Of a stretch of DNA of 64,000 nucleotides, positions 49,086 to 57,996 are shown piece by piece. Where the stretch lies: contig VXOG01000023.1 of the NCBI GenBank assembly GCA_009840165.1, positions 1 to 64,000 on the forward strand, read 5' to 3'. Made by a program: the position numbers and the translations under genes. Source of the stretch: Chloroflexota bacterium. Lineage in GTDB: Bacteria > Chloroflexota > Dehalococcoidia > Lucifugimonadales > UBA3495. How positions within the stretch are numbered: position 1 is the first letter of the stretch; the number at the start of each line of letters is the position of its first letter. Under the pieces are notes generated by a model. It saw only the letters and a program-made list of their open reading frames with translations. It made no database searches and was not told where the DNA came from.

Positions 49086-49562
49086 CGTCTTATCCGAGGA
49101 GGACTTTGAGCAGGTAGTCCTCATCCCATCCGGCGTTGAGCCGTTTGCCCCGGATGCCCACTTTCAGGGTTCGCTCGTTTTTCGATAGATTGTGTCCGAT
49201 CTGACGCAGGGTGTTGATGTTCTGTGGCCCATGTCCTTGCGCACCCGGCGCTGGTCTTCCCGAAAGGTCACCCAGGGTCAAGCGGAGCGAGTTTTCGATG
49301 CTCCGGTGGCCTCTAATGGCGGCCAGCAGTTGTTCTGCCGACCCGGCCAGACTGCTGATGTAGTAGCGGGGCTGGCTGACGCCCCCTTCGGCAGTCTGAC
49401 GATGCCCCACCACCCTGACGGCGGCTTTCAGTTGGGGCCATTGTCCCTGAGGGTCCAGGACACGAAGCAATCCTGCAACTGCACTGGGTCCAGACGGGCG
49501 AAGACATCCCCGAAGGTGTCGTGGGACGGAATGCCGTGGTGCAGTTGTCGCTGTCAAGGTTG
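49086..49562 (-). mobile_element. ISAs1-family transposase remnant
   Basis: The minus strand retains the ISAs1 signature GHGPQNINTLRQIGHNLSKNERTLKVGIRGKRLNAGWDEDYLLKVL and, upstream in another frame, HGIPSHDTFGDVFARLDPVQLQDC, typical of the ISAs1 N-terminus. The middle of the transposase, including the DDE core, is deleted, and frames change. It directly abuts the repeated 3' end of the kinase gene. No clear inverted repeats seen. Confidence 0.75.
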
Positions 49563-49566
49563 CCCC

Positions 49567-50074
49567 GCCAACATCCGGCGCACGGTATCAACTGCCGAAC
49601 GAACGCACGCCGGGTTGACCAGATGCAAGTGAGGCTCCGTAATAGGCTGCCACCCAGGCAGCATCCACTCGTACACGTCGCGCCAGGTTTTGGCGCCATT
49701 GGCAGGGTCGGGTGGCAGCTGTCTATTGGCCAGTCGATGTAGAATGACCTCTTCCGGCGGATCCAAGTGAACCCTAACCGGAATCAGGTTGCGGTCCTCA
49801 GCGATTCTTTCCAGTGGGTTGCCAACATCCGGCGCACGGTATCAACTGCCGAACGAACGCACGCCGGGTTGACCAGATGCAAGTGAGGCTCCGTAATAGG
49901 CTGCCACCCAGGCAGCATCCACTCGTACACGTCGCGCCAGGTTTTGGCGCCATTGGCAGGGTCGGGTGGCAGCTGTCTATTGGCCAGTCGATGTAGAATG
50001 ACCTCTTCCGGCGGATCCAAGTGAACCCTAACCGGAATCAGGTTGCGGTCCTCAGCGATTCTTTCCAGTGGGTT
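49567..50074. repeat. 254-bp direct tandem duplication
   Basis: Unit 1 (49567-49820) and unit 2 (49821-50074) are head to tail and, by eye, identical. The unit is the 3' part of the P-loop kinase gene. The unit length is not a multiple of three, so the frame changes at the junction. One end coincides with the ISAs1 remnant. Confidence 0.92.
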
Positions 50075-50413
50075 GCGTATCCAGTCTCTGAGGCCAGTTG
50101 AGTCAAAGACTACGAACTGACCCAGATCCAATAGTTCCTCAACGCGGCGGTTAAGGGTTTTGAAAAGACGCCGGTTCTCCGGTCCGTCGTAAAGAAGTGT
50201 GCCTCCCACCATGGCACGGCGATTTTGTTCGCTATTCAGGACGACCGCATTGCAACGTTCCGCAACCGACTGGGCGAAATACGACTTGCCGCTACCAGGC
50301 AATCCGTACAAGATGATCAGGCAGGGCAGTCCCGGTTCGCTTGTTGAGGGCGACAGCGACCGGACTATTTCCAGGTCGCGGTGAAATCTCTCTGCGGCCT
50401 GTTCTTCGTCCAA
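49784..50413 (-). CDS. P-loop kinase/AAA-like ATPase with duplicated 3' end
   Basis: The 209-residue protein has a P-loop GLPGSGKS (about residue 36), Walker B-like FVVFDSTGLRDWIRN, and LIPVRVHLDPPEEVILHRLANRQ, a layout of the zeta-toxin/AAA_33 kinase family. TTG start. The natural C-terminus seems to be RRMLAGQP, still visible at 49554 in the neighbouring repeat unit; here it reads RRMLATHWKESLRTAT because of the 254-bp duplication. The start lies six bases after the stop of the MFS gene. Substrate unknown. Confidence 0.8.
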   Translation of the reverse strand: MDEEQAAERFHRDLEIVRSLSPSTSEPGLPCLIILYGLPGSGKSYFAQSVAERCNAVVLNSEQNRRAMVGGTLLYDGPENRRLFKTLNRRVEELLDLGQFVVFDSTGLRDWIRNPLERIAEDRNLIPVRVHLDPPEEVILHRLANRQLPPDPANGAKTWRDVYEWMLPGWQPITEPHLHLVNPACVRSAVDTVRRMLATHWKESLRTAT

Positions 50414-50419
50414 CTCAAA

Positions 50420-51952
50420 TCAGCCCCCATCGCCCGTGCTGCCGGCTGCCGGCGCAGGGGCCGGCGCCGCGTCTGGACTCGCCTCGGTCGGCAGTTCTTT
50501 CTCCCATTCGGGAAGTTGGTGTGAATGCGTGGTCGGCAGGAACAGGATGCAGATCACCCCAATCAGGCTCATCACGAACGACAGCGCCGCCGTCGCCGCG
50601 TACCCGCCGGTCACCGCCAGCAGCAGGCTCCCCACCAGGGCGCCGCTCGCCATCCCGGCGCCGGCTCCCATCATCTGGAAACCGTACGACGTGCCGATTG
50701 GGGCATTGCCGTAGTACTGCCGGTTGATGATGGGGAACGCGGACATCTCTCCGCCGAACCCGATGCCGAACAACACTGCAAACAGGTAGAACATCCAGAC
50801 CACCGGATGGAACAGGATCCCAAACAGCAGGATCAACACCGGCGCCACCTGGAGGAAGAAGCAGACCGCCATCACCCATTTGCTGCCCAGCAGGTCGGCG
50901 GCGATCGGCACCCCGAACCTCGTAAAGGTACTCACCAGGCTCATCACAGCCGCAGCCCCGCCGCCAATCGCCGATGCCCGCAGCAATGCTGCCGAACGCG
51001 CCGAGTCGTCGGTGATGCTTTCCCATCCGCCTTCCGGGGCCAGCGAGCTGATGATCATCGCCGGCAGGAACACGATCACTATGCTGTGTCCCGCGCAGCC
51101 CCAGTAGTGGATGCCGATCAGGTTCCAGAACGCCGGCGTCTTGCGCACCTGACGCAGGAATACGCTGGCGCGCGCTTTGGCCGATGCCCCCGTGGCCGGC
51201 GCTTGTCGCGTCGGAGTATTGGCGTCGGCGCCCAACTGGCGCAGGCCGATATCCTCCGGGGTGTTGTAGAAGATGCGGATCAGCAGCAGCAGGATGATGC
51301 CGCCGCCGATGCCGGGGATCCAGAACGCCATCCGGATGCCCAGGATTTCAGGGGTGCCCAGCGGTATCCAGCTCAGCAGCGGTGAACTCAATGCGCCCCA
51401 GTTCAGAAACTGCGAGCCGGCGCCCACCGTGAACCACGCTGCAATTCCCAGCATGATTGGAATGGCGATTACGGGACCCAGACCCTGCGATCCCTGCAAC
51501 AGACCCATGCCCACGCCCAGGTGCCTGCGGAACCACGACGTTACGGACACTGTCAGCGGCACCTGGAAAATACCCATCGACGCGCTGAGAATAATGCCAA
51601 AGAACAGAATCAGGTGCCATGGTTGGCTCATCGACCCGGTCAGGATCATACCCACCAGGTACAGCGCCGCTCCGATGGTCATGGTAACCCGTGCGCCGTA
51701 TCGGTCACCCAGCCATCCGGCCGCCGGACCGAACGCCCCTGAAACCACCCACTGTAGCGAAAAGGCAAGGGTGACGAGCCACACCTGCCATCCGAACTCC
51801 ACCGCGATCAAAGGGATCAGCGCTGGAAATCCCATCCGGAACGACGATGACACCAGGCGCATCACCGACGTAATTACCACGATCACCCACGCATAGTGGA
51901 TGGGTTTCCCGGCAAGCGCGAACTCGCTGGGGCGAAGATTAATGGCCGCCAT
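50420..51952 (-). CDS. MFS transporter (OFA-like, 12 TM)
   Basis: The 510-residue carrier has about twelve helices, the MFS signature AGWLGDRYGARVTM, a long cytoplasmic loop (LGADANTPTRQAPATGASAKARA), and a Pro/Ala-rich C-terminal tail. Its opening HYAWVIVVITSVMRLVSSSFRMGFPALIPLIAVEFGW resembles oxalate/formate antiporter-like carriers. Substrate unknown. The following gene begins six bases after its stop. Confidence 0.9.
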   Translation of the reverse strand: MAAINLRPSEFALAGKPIHYAWVIVVITSVMRLVSSSFRMGFPALIPLIAVEFGWQVWLVTLAFSLQWVVSGAFGPAAGWLGDRYGARVTMTIGAALYLVGMILTGSMSQPWHLILFFGIILSASMGIFQVPLTVSVTSWFRRHLGVGMGLLQGSQGLGPVIAIPIMLGIAAWFTVGAGSQFLNWGALSSPLLSWIPLGTPEILGIRMAFWIPGIGGGIILLLLIRIFYNTPEDIGLRQLGADANTPTRQAPATGASAKARASVFLRQVRKTPAFWNLIGIHYWGCAGHSIVIVFLPAMIISSLAPEGGWESITDDSARSAALLRASAIGGGAAAVMSLVSTFTRFGVPIAADLLGSKWVMAVCFFLQVAPVLILLFGILFHPVVWMFYLFAVLFGIGFGGEMSAFPIINRQYYGNAPIGTSYGFQMMGAGAGMASGALVGSLLLAVTGGYAATAALSFVMSLIGVICILFLPTTHSHQLPEWEKELPTEASPDAAPAPAPAAGSTGDGG

Positions 51953-52160
51953 GATCCTCTCCCTGAGTTGCCGCAGTATGCGCCCGGCGTTAACGGTGTG
52001 TCAAGAAAATCGGCCCCTCTCATTATCATTAATCGTTATACTACCGTCATTACGGCCTCCCTCTCTTCTCGCTGCTTCATCCCCCCAAGTGCGATAAACT
52101 AATCAGCCACAATCCGCCCCTTGCCCAACCGTATCCATTGACTCCCGGGAGCCTGCCTAG

Positions 52161-54215
52161 ATGCCAAACCCAATCGGACCTGACCTGTTCCGCCACTTGA
52201 CCAGTGTGGGAGATCCTACCGTTTCGCCGGACGGGAGCAGGTGCGCATACGTACTGTCCTGGATTGACGAAACGAGTTCCGAAAGTCGGTCTCGCATCTA
52301 CCAGATCGGGCTGGCTGACGACGGCGACGAGTCAAAACCCCAGCCTTTTACCCGCGGCAACGCCGACACCCACCCGCGCTACTCGCCCGACGGCGCATAT
52401 CTGGCCTTCCTTCGCGCCGATGACCCGCCGGAAGCTCGGCGCCAAGTCTGGCTAATCCCGGCCGACGGCGGGGAGGCCGCCCGTTTGACGGATCTCCCAT
52501 CCGGCGCCCGCGAATTTGCCTGGTCTCCCGATTCTTCCCGGCTTGTGCTAGTGACCGACGTTATCCCCGACCATGCCCGCGACACCGACTCTCCCGATAA
52601 CCAGCCACAGGAAAGGTCGGTGCGGCGCATACGCTACCGCCACGACGCCATCGGCTGGCGCGGCGACAATCATTTCCATCTGTTCCTCGTCAACGTCCGT
52701 ACCGGCGACACCACGCAGATCACCGATGGCGACTGGGACGACGTCGCCCCCGCCTGGTCTCCTGACAGCACCCGTATTGCTTTCATATCCGGGCGTTCCG
52801 GCTCCCGCGACGTCACCGCTACCAGTGAGGTGTACGTCCTTGACCTGGACGACGCTGAGGAACTGGATTATCCCGAACTGTGGTCGCAGGGACTTACCGA
52901 CTCCGCCGCCGTTTCCTGGTCGCCCGATGGCAAACGTCTCATCGCCATCGGCGGTGAGGGCGAGGGATTGATGGTGCTGTGGCAGGCGTACCTCTATATC
53001 CTGGAAGAGAGTCAACCGCCCCGCCGCCTGACCGACGACGGCATCCGGCCCTGCCTGGGGTATCCGGGCATCTATCCCCCGTTGGATCTGCGCTGGACGG
53101 AGGGCAAAGATGGGAGCGGCGACCGAATCATATTCCTCGCCGACTCCTCCGGAGAAACCCGTCTGTACAGGTTGGATGTTACCGACAGCGATGACCTGCC
53201 CCAACCGGTTGCCCTCACCAGCGGCGGCGAGTTGTTGTCCGGTATCGCCATGGACTCAAAGGCATCTCGCGTTGTCCTCTCGGCGTCCGGCTCCGCCTAT
53301 CCATCTGACCTGCATCTGGTGAAGCTGGGCGGACACCGCCGGCGCATCACTAACCATAACGCTCCCTGGCTCGCAGACCATCAGCCGGCCCCCTTCGAAA
53401 AGTTCAACGTGGAAACCGACGACTACGACATCGAGTGTCGTCTCTATCACCCGCCTGATTTCGACCCTGCCGTCAAATACCCGTTAGTGTTGGAGATTCA
53501 CGGCGGCCCCAACGGCGCGTTCTACGATTCATTTGTGCCCTGGCACCAGGTTCTCGCCGGCGCCGGCTTTTTGACCTTGGCAGTGAATCCCCGAGGCTCG
53601 TCCACCTACGGAGAGGAGTTCGTTAACGCCGTCCTTGGCGACTGGGGCGGCGAGGACTACCGCGACCTGATGACGGCCCTGGACGAGGTCTGTCAACGGG
53701 ACTACGTGGATACCGACCGTCTGGGCATCCATGGCTACAGCTACGGTGGTTACATGACTACCTGGGCCATCGGACATACCACCCGTTTCCGCGCTGCCGT
53801 GGCCGGCGCTCCCTGCATCGACCTGTGGAGCATGTACGGCACCTCCGACATCGCCACCAGCTTCGGCGAGACCCAGTGGGCCAACCGTCTGGCCGGCGGC
53901 ATGTCCATCAGCCGCCCGCTGGTCAACGAGCTGGCGGAGGGCGTTGACAGTATGGCCTACCGCCTGTTGCAGCGTTCGCCCATCACCTTCGCGCCCCGGG
54001 TGGAAACGCCGGTCCTGCTGCTGCACGGGGAGGCCGACGCCCGCTGCCCCATAGGACAGAGCGAGCAGTATTTTCAGGTGATGAAACGCCTCGGCAAAGA
54101 GGTCGAAATGGTCCGGTTCCCCGGCTGCGCCCACGGCTTCCTCCGCACCGGACACGTGGCGCTGCGCCAGGCCTACCTGGAGCGAATGCTGGGCTGGTTC
54201 CAGCACTGGCTTTGA
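52161..54215 (+). CDS. S9-family serine peptidase (acylaminoacyl-peptidase-like)
   Basis: The 684-residue protein has an N-terminal beta-propeller (repeats of WSPDSTRIAFISG, WSPDGKRLIAIGG) and a C-terminal alpha/beta-hydrolase domain. The catalytic triad is visible: Ser527 in GIHGYSYGGYMT, Asp626 in HGEADARCP, and His658 in GCAHGF. It hydrolyses oligopeptides or blocked peptides. The oxyanion motif LEIHGGPNGA and the loop LAVNPRGSSTYGEEF are typical. No signal peptide; probably cytoplasmic. Confidence 0.95.
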   Translation: MPNPIGPDLFRHLTSVGDPTVSPDGSRCAYVLSWIDETSSESRSRIYQIGLADDGDESKPQPFTRGNADTHPRYSPDGAYLAFLRADDPPEARRQVWLIPADGGEAARLTDLPSGAREFAWSPDSSRLVLVTDVIPDHARDTDSPDNQPQERSVRRIRYRHDAIGWRGDNHFHLFLVNVRTGDTTQITDGDWDDVAPAWSPDSTRIAFISGRSGSRDVTATSEVYVLDLDDAEELDYPELWSQGLTDSAAVSWSPDGKRLIAIGGEGEGLMVLWQAYLYILEESQPPRRLTDDGIRPCLGYPGIYPPLDLRWTEGKDGSGDRIIFLADSSGETRLYRLDVTDSDDLPQPVALTSGGELLSGIAMDSKASRVVLSASGSAYPSDLHLVKLGGHRRRITNHNAPWLADHQPAPFEKFNVETDDYDIECRLYHPPDFDPAVKYPLVLEIHGGPNGAFYDSFVPWHQVLAGAGFLTLAVNPRGSSTYGEEFVNAVLGDWGGEDYRDLMTALDEVCQRDYVDTDRLGIHGYSYGGYMTTWAIGHTTRFRAAVAGAPCIDLWSMYGTSDIATSFGETQWANRLAGGMSISRPLVNELAEGVDSMAYRLLQRSPITFAPRVETPVLLLHGEADARCPIGQSEQYFQVMKRLGKEVEMVRFPGCAHGFLRTGHVALRQAYLERMLGWFQHWL

Positions 54216-54274
54216 AGTTAGTAGTTAGTAGTACACCGACAGCATCAGCCCTGAATGCGGCGGGGCTGCCGTGA

Positions 54275-54280
54275 TAGAAT
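54275..54280 (+). promoter_or_regulatory. -10 element candidate
   Basis: TAGAAT, 26 bases before the ATG of the heptad-array protein. The same word precedes the HEPN-like gene at 4591. Confidence 0.35.
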
Positions 54281-54306
54281 AGCCTTCGGTAACCTGCGAG
54301 AGCATC

Positions 54307-55215
54307 ATGACTGGCCCCCACGAAATTGCAACCGTTGAGGACTTGGAGCGTATCCTCGACGAGTATCCCGAAATACGGGAGAGGATCCGCCGCAAGCTGC
54401 TGACGGACGAAGAACGCGAGCTGCCCCGGATCGTGGCGCAATTGGCCGAGGACCTGCGCCAGCTAACCGAGGCCGTAGCCGAGGGATTCGCTCAAGTACA
54501 CCGGGAAATTGGCGAACTGAAGGAAGGGCAACAGCGGCTGGAAGAAGGGCAACAGCGGCTGGAAGAAGGGCAGCAGCGGCTGGAAGAACGTCAGCAGCGG
54601 CTGGAAGAAGGGCAGCAGCGGCTGGAAGAAGGGCAGCAGCGACTGGAAGAACGTCAGGAGCGGCTGGAAGAAGGGCAGCAGCGACTGGAAGAAGGGCAGG
54701 GTGAGTTGGGAGGACGGCAGCAGCGACTGGAGGAAAGTCAGCAGCGGTTAATGGAGAGATTCCAGGAACTTTACGACAGTCACGAAAACCTTCGCGGCAC
54801 AGTGCTGGAGCAAACTGCCGCTCGTCGGCTGTTGCCGCGCATCACCCAAGAACTTCGGCTACGGCGCCCCCAAATCGTCAAGAGCCTGGACATGGCCATG
54901 CCGGCGGATTTGCTGGACGCTCTGGACAGAGCCGCGGAAGAAGACCGCATCACGATGGATATGGCCGCCGCCGTGTCTGTAACCGATCTGATAATGCAGG
55001 GCGTATCCAGAGACGAGGCAACACCCATCTATGTCCTGACGGAAGTATCGGGGACGTTGAACCATCACGACATCGCCCGAGCCCGGGAAAGGGCCGCGGC
55101 GTTGGAAACCGCTACCGGCCAACGCACCCTGGCAGCAGTTGCGGCCGTTATCATACCGACGCCTCAGCAAGACCAGGCATCAGCTGCCGGCGTATCTACA
55201 TATCTGCTGGGCTAG
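54307..55215 (+). CDS. coiled-coil protein with heptad array and C-terminal DUF domain
   Basis: The 302-residue protein starts with a helical region (EDLERILDEYPEIRERIRRKLLTDEERELPRI). It continues with eleven 7-residue repeats of the type LEEGQQR or LEERQQR (about residues 72-148), encoded by near-identical 21-bp units. The C-terminal domain (SLDMAMPADLLDALDRAAEEDRITMDMAAAVSVTDLIMQGVSRDEATPIYVLTEVSGTLNHHDIARARERAAAL) looks nuclease-like (PD-(D/E)xK relatives share TEVS-type motifs), but this is not secure. The array would form a long straight coiled coil spacing two domains. Confidence 0.75.
   Translation: MTGPHEIATVEDLERILDEYPEIRERIRRKLLTDEERELPRIVAQLAEDLRQLTEAVAEGFAQVHREIGELKEGQQRLEEGQQRLEEGQQRLEERQQRLEEGQQRLEEGQQRLEERQERLEEGQQRLEEGQGELGGRQQRLEESQQRLMERFQELYDSHENLRGTVLEQTAARRLLPRITQELRLRRPQIVKSLDMAMPADLLDALDRAAEEDRITMDMAAAVSVTDLIMQGVSRDEATPIYVLTEVSGTLNHHDIARARERAAALETATGQRTLAAVAAVIIPTPQQDQASAAGVSTYLLG
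54520..54750 (+). repeat. array of eleven 21-bp coding repeats
   Basis: Eleven consecutive 21-bp units of the type gaagaagggcagcagcggctg lie in frame, each giving one heptad. Unit-to-unit differences are mostly single bases, consistent with replication slippage. Confidence 0.95.
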
Positions 55216-55291
55216 GGCTTGTTGGCGACTCCACAGCACGGCCAGGTAATGCGCCCATGAACTGCAACAAACTGCCGGCGGGAGTAAAACT

Positions 55292-55486
55292 GTGATTTCC
55301 AACAATGATTTGACCGGAGAGCGCGTAAGATTGCTAGCGGAACTGGTAGGCATACCCATTGACGACTCTGAACTCCCCGAGGTCGCCAACCGCTTCGCCA
55401 GCCTCATGCAGGAACTGGACCGCCTCCGAGACCTCGACCTCGAGGGCATCGAACCCGTCGCCATCTTCCCCGATACCGGCGAATAA
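55292..55486 (+). CDS. GatC-like small protein
   Basis: The 64-residue protein (GTG start, gggag upstream) reads LLAELVGIPIDDSELPEVANRFASLMQELDRLRDLDLEGIEPVAIFPDTGE, matching the first two thirds of GatC of the tRNA amidotransferase, which is normally about 95 residues. The following gene is an amidase, so this looks like a GatC-like partner for a stand-alone amidase rather than true GatCAB, since GatB is not in the window. Confidence 0.75.
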   Translation: MISNNDLTGERVRLLAELVGIPIDDSELPEVANRFASLMQELDRLRDLDLEGIEPVAIFPDTGE

Positions 55487-55567
55487 AGCGGGCCCGCCAA
55501 TCGGGGGACACGCCCCACGGCCACGGACCACAATCCGCCGCATACTCACCGGATCACGGAGCCACAA

Positions 55568-56998
55568 ATGCCCAACCCCGGCGACATCGTTTTCCTCTCC
55601 GCCGCTGCTACCTCCGCGGGCATCCGCGCCGGCGAATTCACCGCCGTCGATGCCGTCAATGCCTACCTGAACCGCATCGACGACATCGACGGCGACATCA
55701 AGGCTTACATCACCGTCACGCGGGAAGAGGCCCTGGGCGTCGCCGCCGACATCGACGCAGCGCTGCATCGTGGCGACGACAACCTGATCAACGCCCCGCT
55801 GTTCGGCGCGCCCATGGCCATCAAGGACCAATTCAACACTGCTGGTATCCTCACCAGCAACGGTTCCCGCGCCTACGCTGACAACGTGCCGTCCGACGAT
55901 GCCACCGTAGTCGCCCGCCTGAAGGCCGCCGGCGCCATCCTGATGGGCAAGCTCAATCTCAGCGAGTTGGCCATGGGCGGCACCGCCGACCCGCCCTATG
56001 GCACGCCCAACAATCCCTGGCGATTCGGCCATACCCCCGGCGAGTCCAGCAGCGGTTCCGGCGCGGCCCTGGCCGCCCACCTCTGCGCTGCGTCGGTCGG
56101 CGAGGACACCGGCGGCAGCGGACGCGGTCCCGCCTCCTACTGCAACGCTGTTGGCTTGCGCCCCACCTTCACCCGCATCAGCCGCCACGGCATCACCCCC
56201 ATGTGCTGGTTCCTGGACGCCGCGTCGCCCATGACCAAGACCGTGGAGGACTGCGCTCTCGTCCTGGGAGCCATCGCCGGCTACGACCCCCTGGATCCGA
56301 CCACCAGCCGCCGGCCAGTGCCTGACTACTACGGTATGCTGGACGGCGACATTCGCGGAATGCGGATCGGCCGCATGACCGAGCTATGCGACGCTCCAGA
56401 CATGCACCCTGACGTTCGCCGCGCCGTCGATGCCGCCCTGGAAACGCTGGCCGGCCTGGGGGCGGAGGTCTCGGAAGTATCCCTGCCACTGACCGAAATC
56501 GCCGGCGCGATTTTCGTGGGCATCGCCGACACCGAGGGAGCCGGCGCCCGCGACGATCTCATGCGCCGCGCGCCCGAGCTGCTCGACCGCGCTTCCCGCA
56601 CCCGCCTCCAGTCCGCCGCCCTGGTGCCGGCCAAAGTGGAAAACCGGGCTATGAAAGCCCGCGTCCTGCTGCGCCGGCAGTTTGAGGACGCCTTCCGTCA
56701 GGTTGACGTGCTGGTCTGCCCCACCGCTCCATATCCGGCGCCGCGCCACGACGCCCTCACCGCGCCCTTCGAGTCGGCCGAAGACGTGCGCCAGCGGTTC
56801 TTTTTCCGACGCTCCTATACCGGATGCTACCCGTTGGCCGGAATGCCGGCGGTGTCAATCCCCGGCGGTTTCACCGGAGACGGCCTGCCCATCGGCCTGC
56901 AACTGGGCGGCGACTCGTTCGCCGAAGCAACTATCCTCCGCGCCGCCTACGCCTACCAGCAGGCCACCGACTGGCACACCCGCCGCGCGCCGATTTAG
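55568..56998 (+). CDS. amidase-signature enzyme (GatA/AtzF-like)
   Basis: The 476-residue amidase has the Ser-cisSer-Lys triad region: Lys86 in GAPMAIKDQFNTAG, and GESSSGSGAALAAHLCAASVGEDTGGSGR carrying the two serines. The usual GTDTGGSIR is GEDTGGSGR here. PTFTRISRHG and the hydrophobic C-terminus (GMPAVSIPGGFTGDGLPIGLQLGGDSFAEATIL) are classic. It hydrolyses amides, perhaps Glu-tRNA or small amides. The preceding GatC-like gene suggests cooperation. It overlaps no gene but is followed 11 bases later by the GNAT gene. Confidence 0.92.
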   Translation: MPNPGDIVFLSAAATSAGIRAGEFTAVDAVNAYLNRIDDIDGDIKAYITVTREEALGVAADIDAALHRGDDNLINAPLFGAPMAIKDQFNTAGILTSNGSRAYADNVPSDDATVVARLKAAGAILMGKLNLSELAMGGTADPPYGTPNNPWRFGHTPGESSSGSGAALAAHLCAASVGEDTGGSGRGPASYCNAVGLRPTFTRISRHGITPMCWFLDAASPMTKTVEDCALVLGAIAGYDPLDPTTSRRPVPDYYGMLDGDIRGMRIGRMTELCDAPDMHPDVRRAVDAALETLAGLGAEVSEVSLPLTEIAGAIFVGIADTEGAGARDDLMRRAPELLDRASRTRLQSAALVPAKVENRAMKARVLLRRQFEDAFRQVDVLVCPTAPYPAPRHDALTAPFESAEDVRQRFFFRRSYTGCYPLAGMPAVSIPGGFTGDGLPIGLQLGGDSFAEATILRAAYAYQQATDWHTRRAPI

Positions 56999-57009
56999 CG
57001 GCCCGCATC

Positions 57010-57987
57010 GTGTTCACCATCCGCAACTACGCCGAGGACGACCTTCCGGCGCTGCTGGACTTTGTCGTTCCCCTGCATCAGAACGACGGCGACGTCAATC
57101 CGGACGCCGCAGTCCACCGCAGCGTATTCGCGGACATCATGCGGCTGCCGGGCCGCGATCAGCGACGGGACTGTCTGCTGCTGTTCCAGGACTCCGGCGA
57201 TGGCGCCCCGACGCTCCAGGGGTTCTGCCTGGTGTTCCCGGAACCGTCTGGCAAGGACTCTCCCGGCGGGCGATGTGTGCTGAACATCCACGCGGCTCCG
57301 GGACACGTGGCTCCGGGAGAGGACTACGAAACGGGCTGGCGCGGCTTGCTCCGGGCCGGCTTGCGGCGGACCCAGGAAACCGGCTCATCAGTGGCCCACA
57401 TCGCGTTGTGGCCACCCTACGAACGGGCCGAAGCATTGGCGGCGGGTGGATTCGCGGCGGCGCGAGTCTATTGGAACATGACCTGGGAAAACCAGGCTAT
57501 CCCCGATGTTGAAATGCCCGACGGCTATCGGGTGAGGTCATTCACGGAACATGACGTGGCCGCGCTGACCGCTACGCACAACTCCACTTTCGCCGGAACC
57601 TGGTGGTTCGCTCCGTACACCGAGGCGCAAACGGCGCATCGTGCCAGGATGGCCAATACCTCGTATGACGGAATTAAACTGCTTTTTCAGGATGAACAAC
57701 TCGCCGGTTACTGTTGGACACTGCTGATGTCGGATGGTCAACGCCAGCAGGGGGTAATCGGTTCCATTGGGCTGGCGCCGGAGTTCCGTGGCGGCGGTAT
57801 CAGCAGATTGATTCTGGCCGCGGGTATGCGCCACTTGCGATCGGCCGGCGCGGACTACATCCGGCTGGAGGTGGACGGCGACAACGCGCCCGCGATACGC
57901 CTGTACCAGTCCCTGGGATTCCAAAAAGCCGGCGAACTCCATTGGTACGAACACAGATTAGCAGCGAACGCTGCATCTGCCGTGTGA
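57010..57987 (+). CDS. double-GNAT acetyltransferase (mycothiol-synthase-like)
   Basis: The likely start is the GTG at 57010, giving 325 residues; an open frame further upstream overlaps the amidase. The first half is a degenerate GNAT domain (TIRNYAEDDLPALLDFVVP...). The second is a complete one: YRVRSFTEHDVAALTATHN, then GVIGSIGLAPEFRGGGISRLILAAGMRHLRSAGADYIRLEVDGDNAPAIRLYQSLGF with the acetyl-CoA motif R-G-G-G-I. The arrangement resembles MshD. Substrate unknown. Confidence 0.88.
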   Translation: MFTIRNYAEDDLPALLDFVVPLHQNDGDVNPDAAVHRSVFADIMRLPGRDQRRDCLLLFQDSGDGAPTLQGFCLVFPEPSGKDSPGGRCVLNIHAAPGHVAPGEDYETGWRGLLRAGLRRTQETGSSVAHIALWPPYERAEALAAGGFAAARVYWNMTWENQAIPDVEMPDGYRVRSFTEHDVAALTATHNSTFAGTWWFAPYTEAQTAHRARMANTSYDGIKLLFQDEQLAGYCWTLLMSDGQRQQGVIGSIGLAPEFRGGGISRLILAAGMRHLRSAGADYIRLEVDGDNAPAIRLYQSLGFQKAGELHWYEHRLAANAASAV

Positions 57988-57996
57988 GCGTAACTG

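Noticed and set aside
49554-49766. Separate small gene encoding the kinase C-terminus
   Set aside because: It is the outer copy of the 254-bp duplication of the kinase gene, without its own start context.
54520-54750. Regular 21-bp repeats resembling a CRISPR-like or tandem array
   Set aside because: They are in frame, code for heptads, have no spacers, and no cas genes are near.
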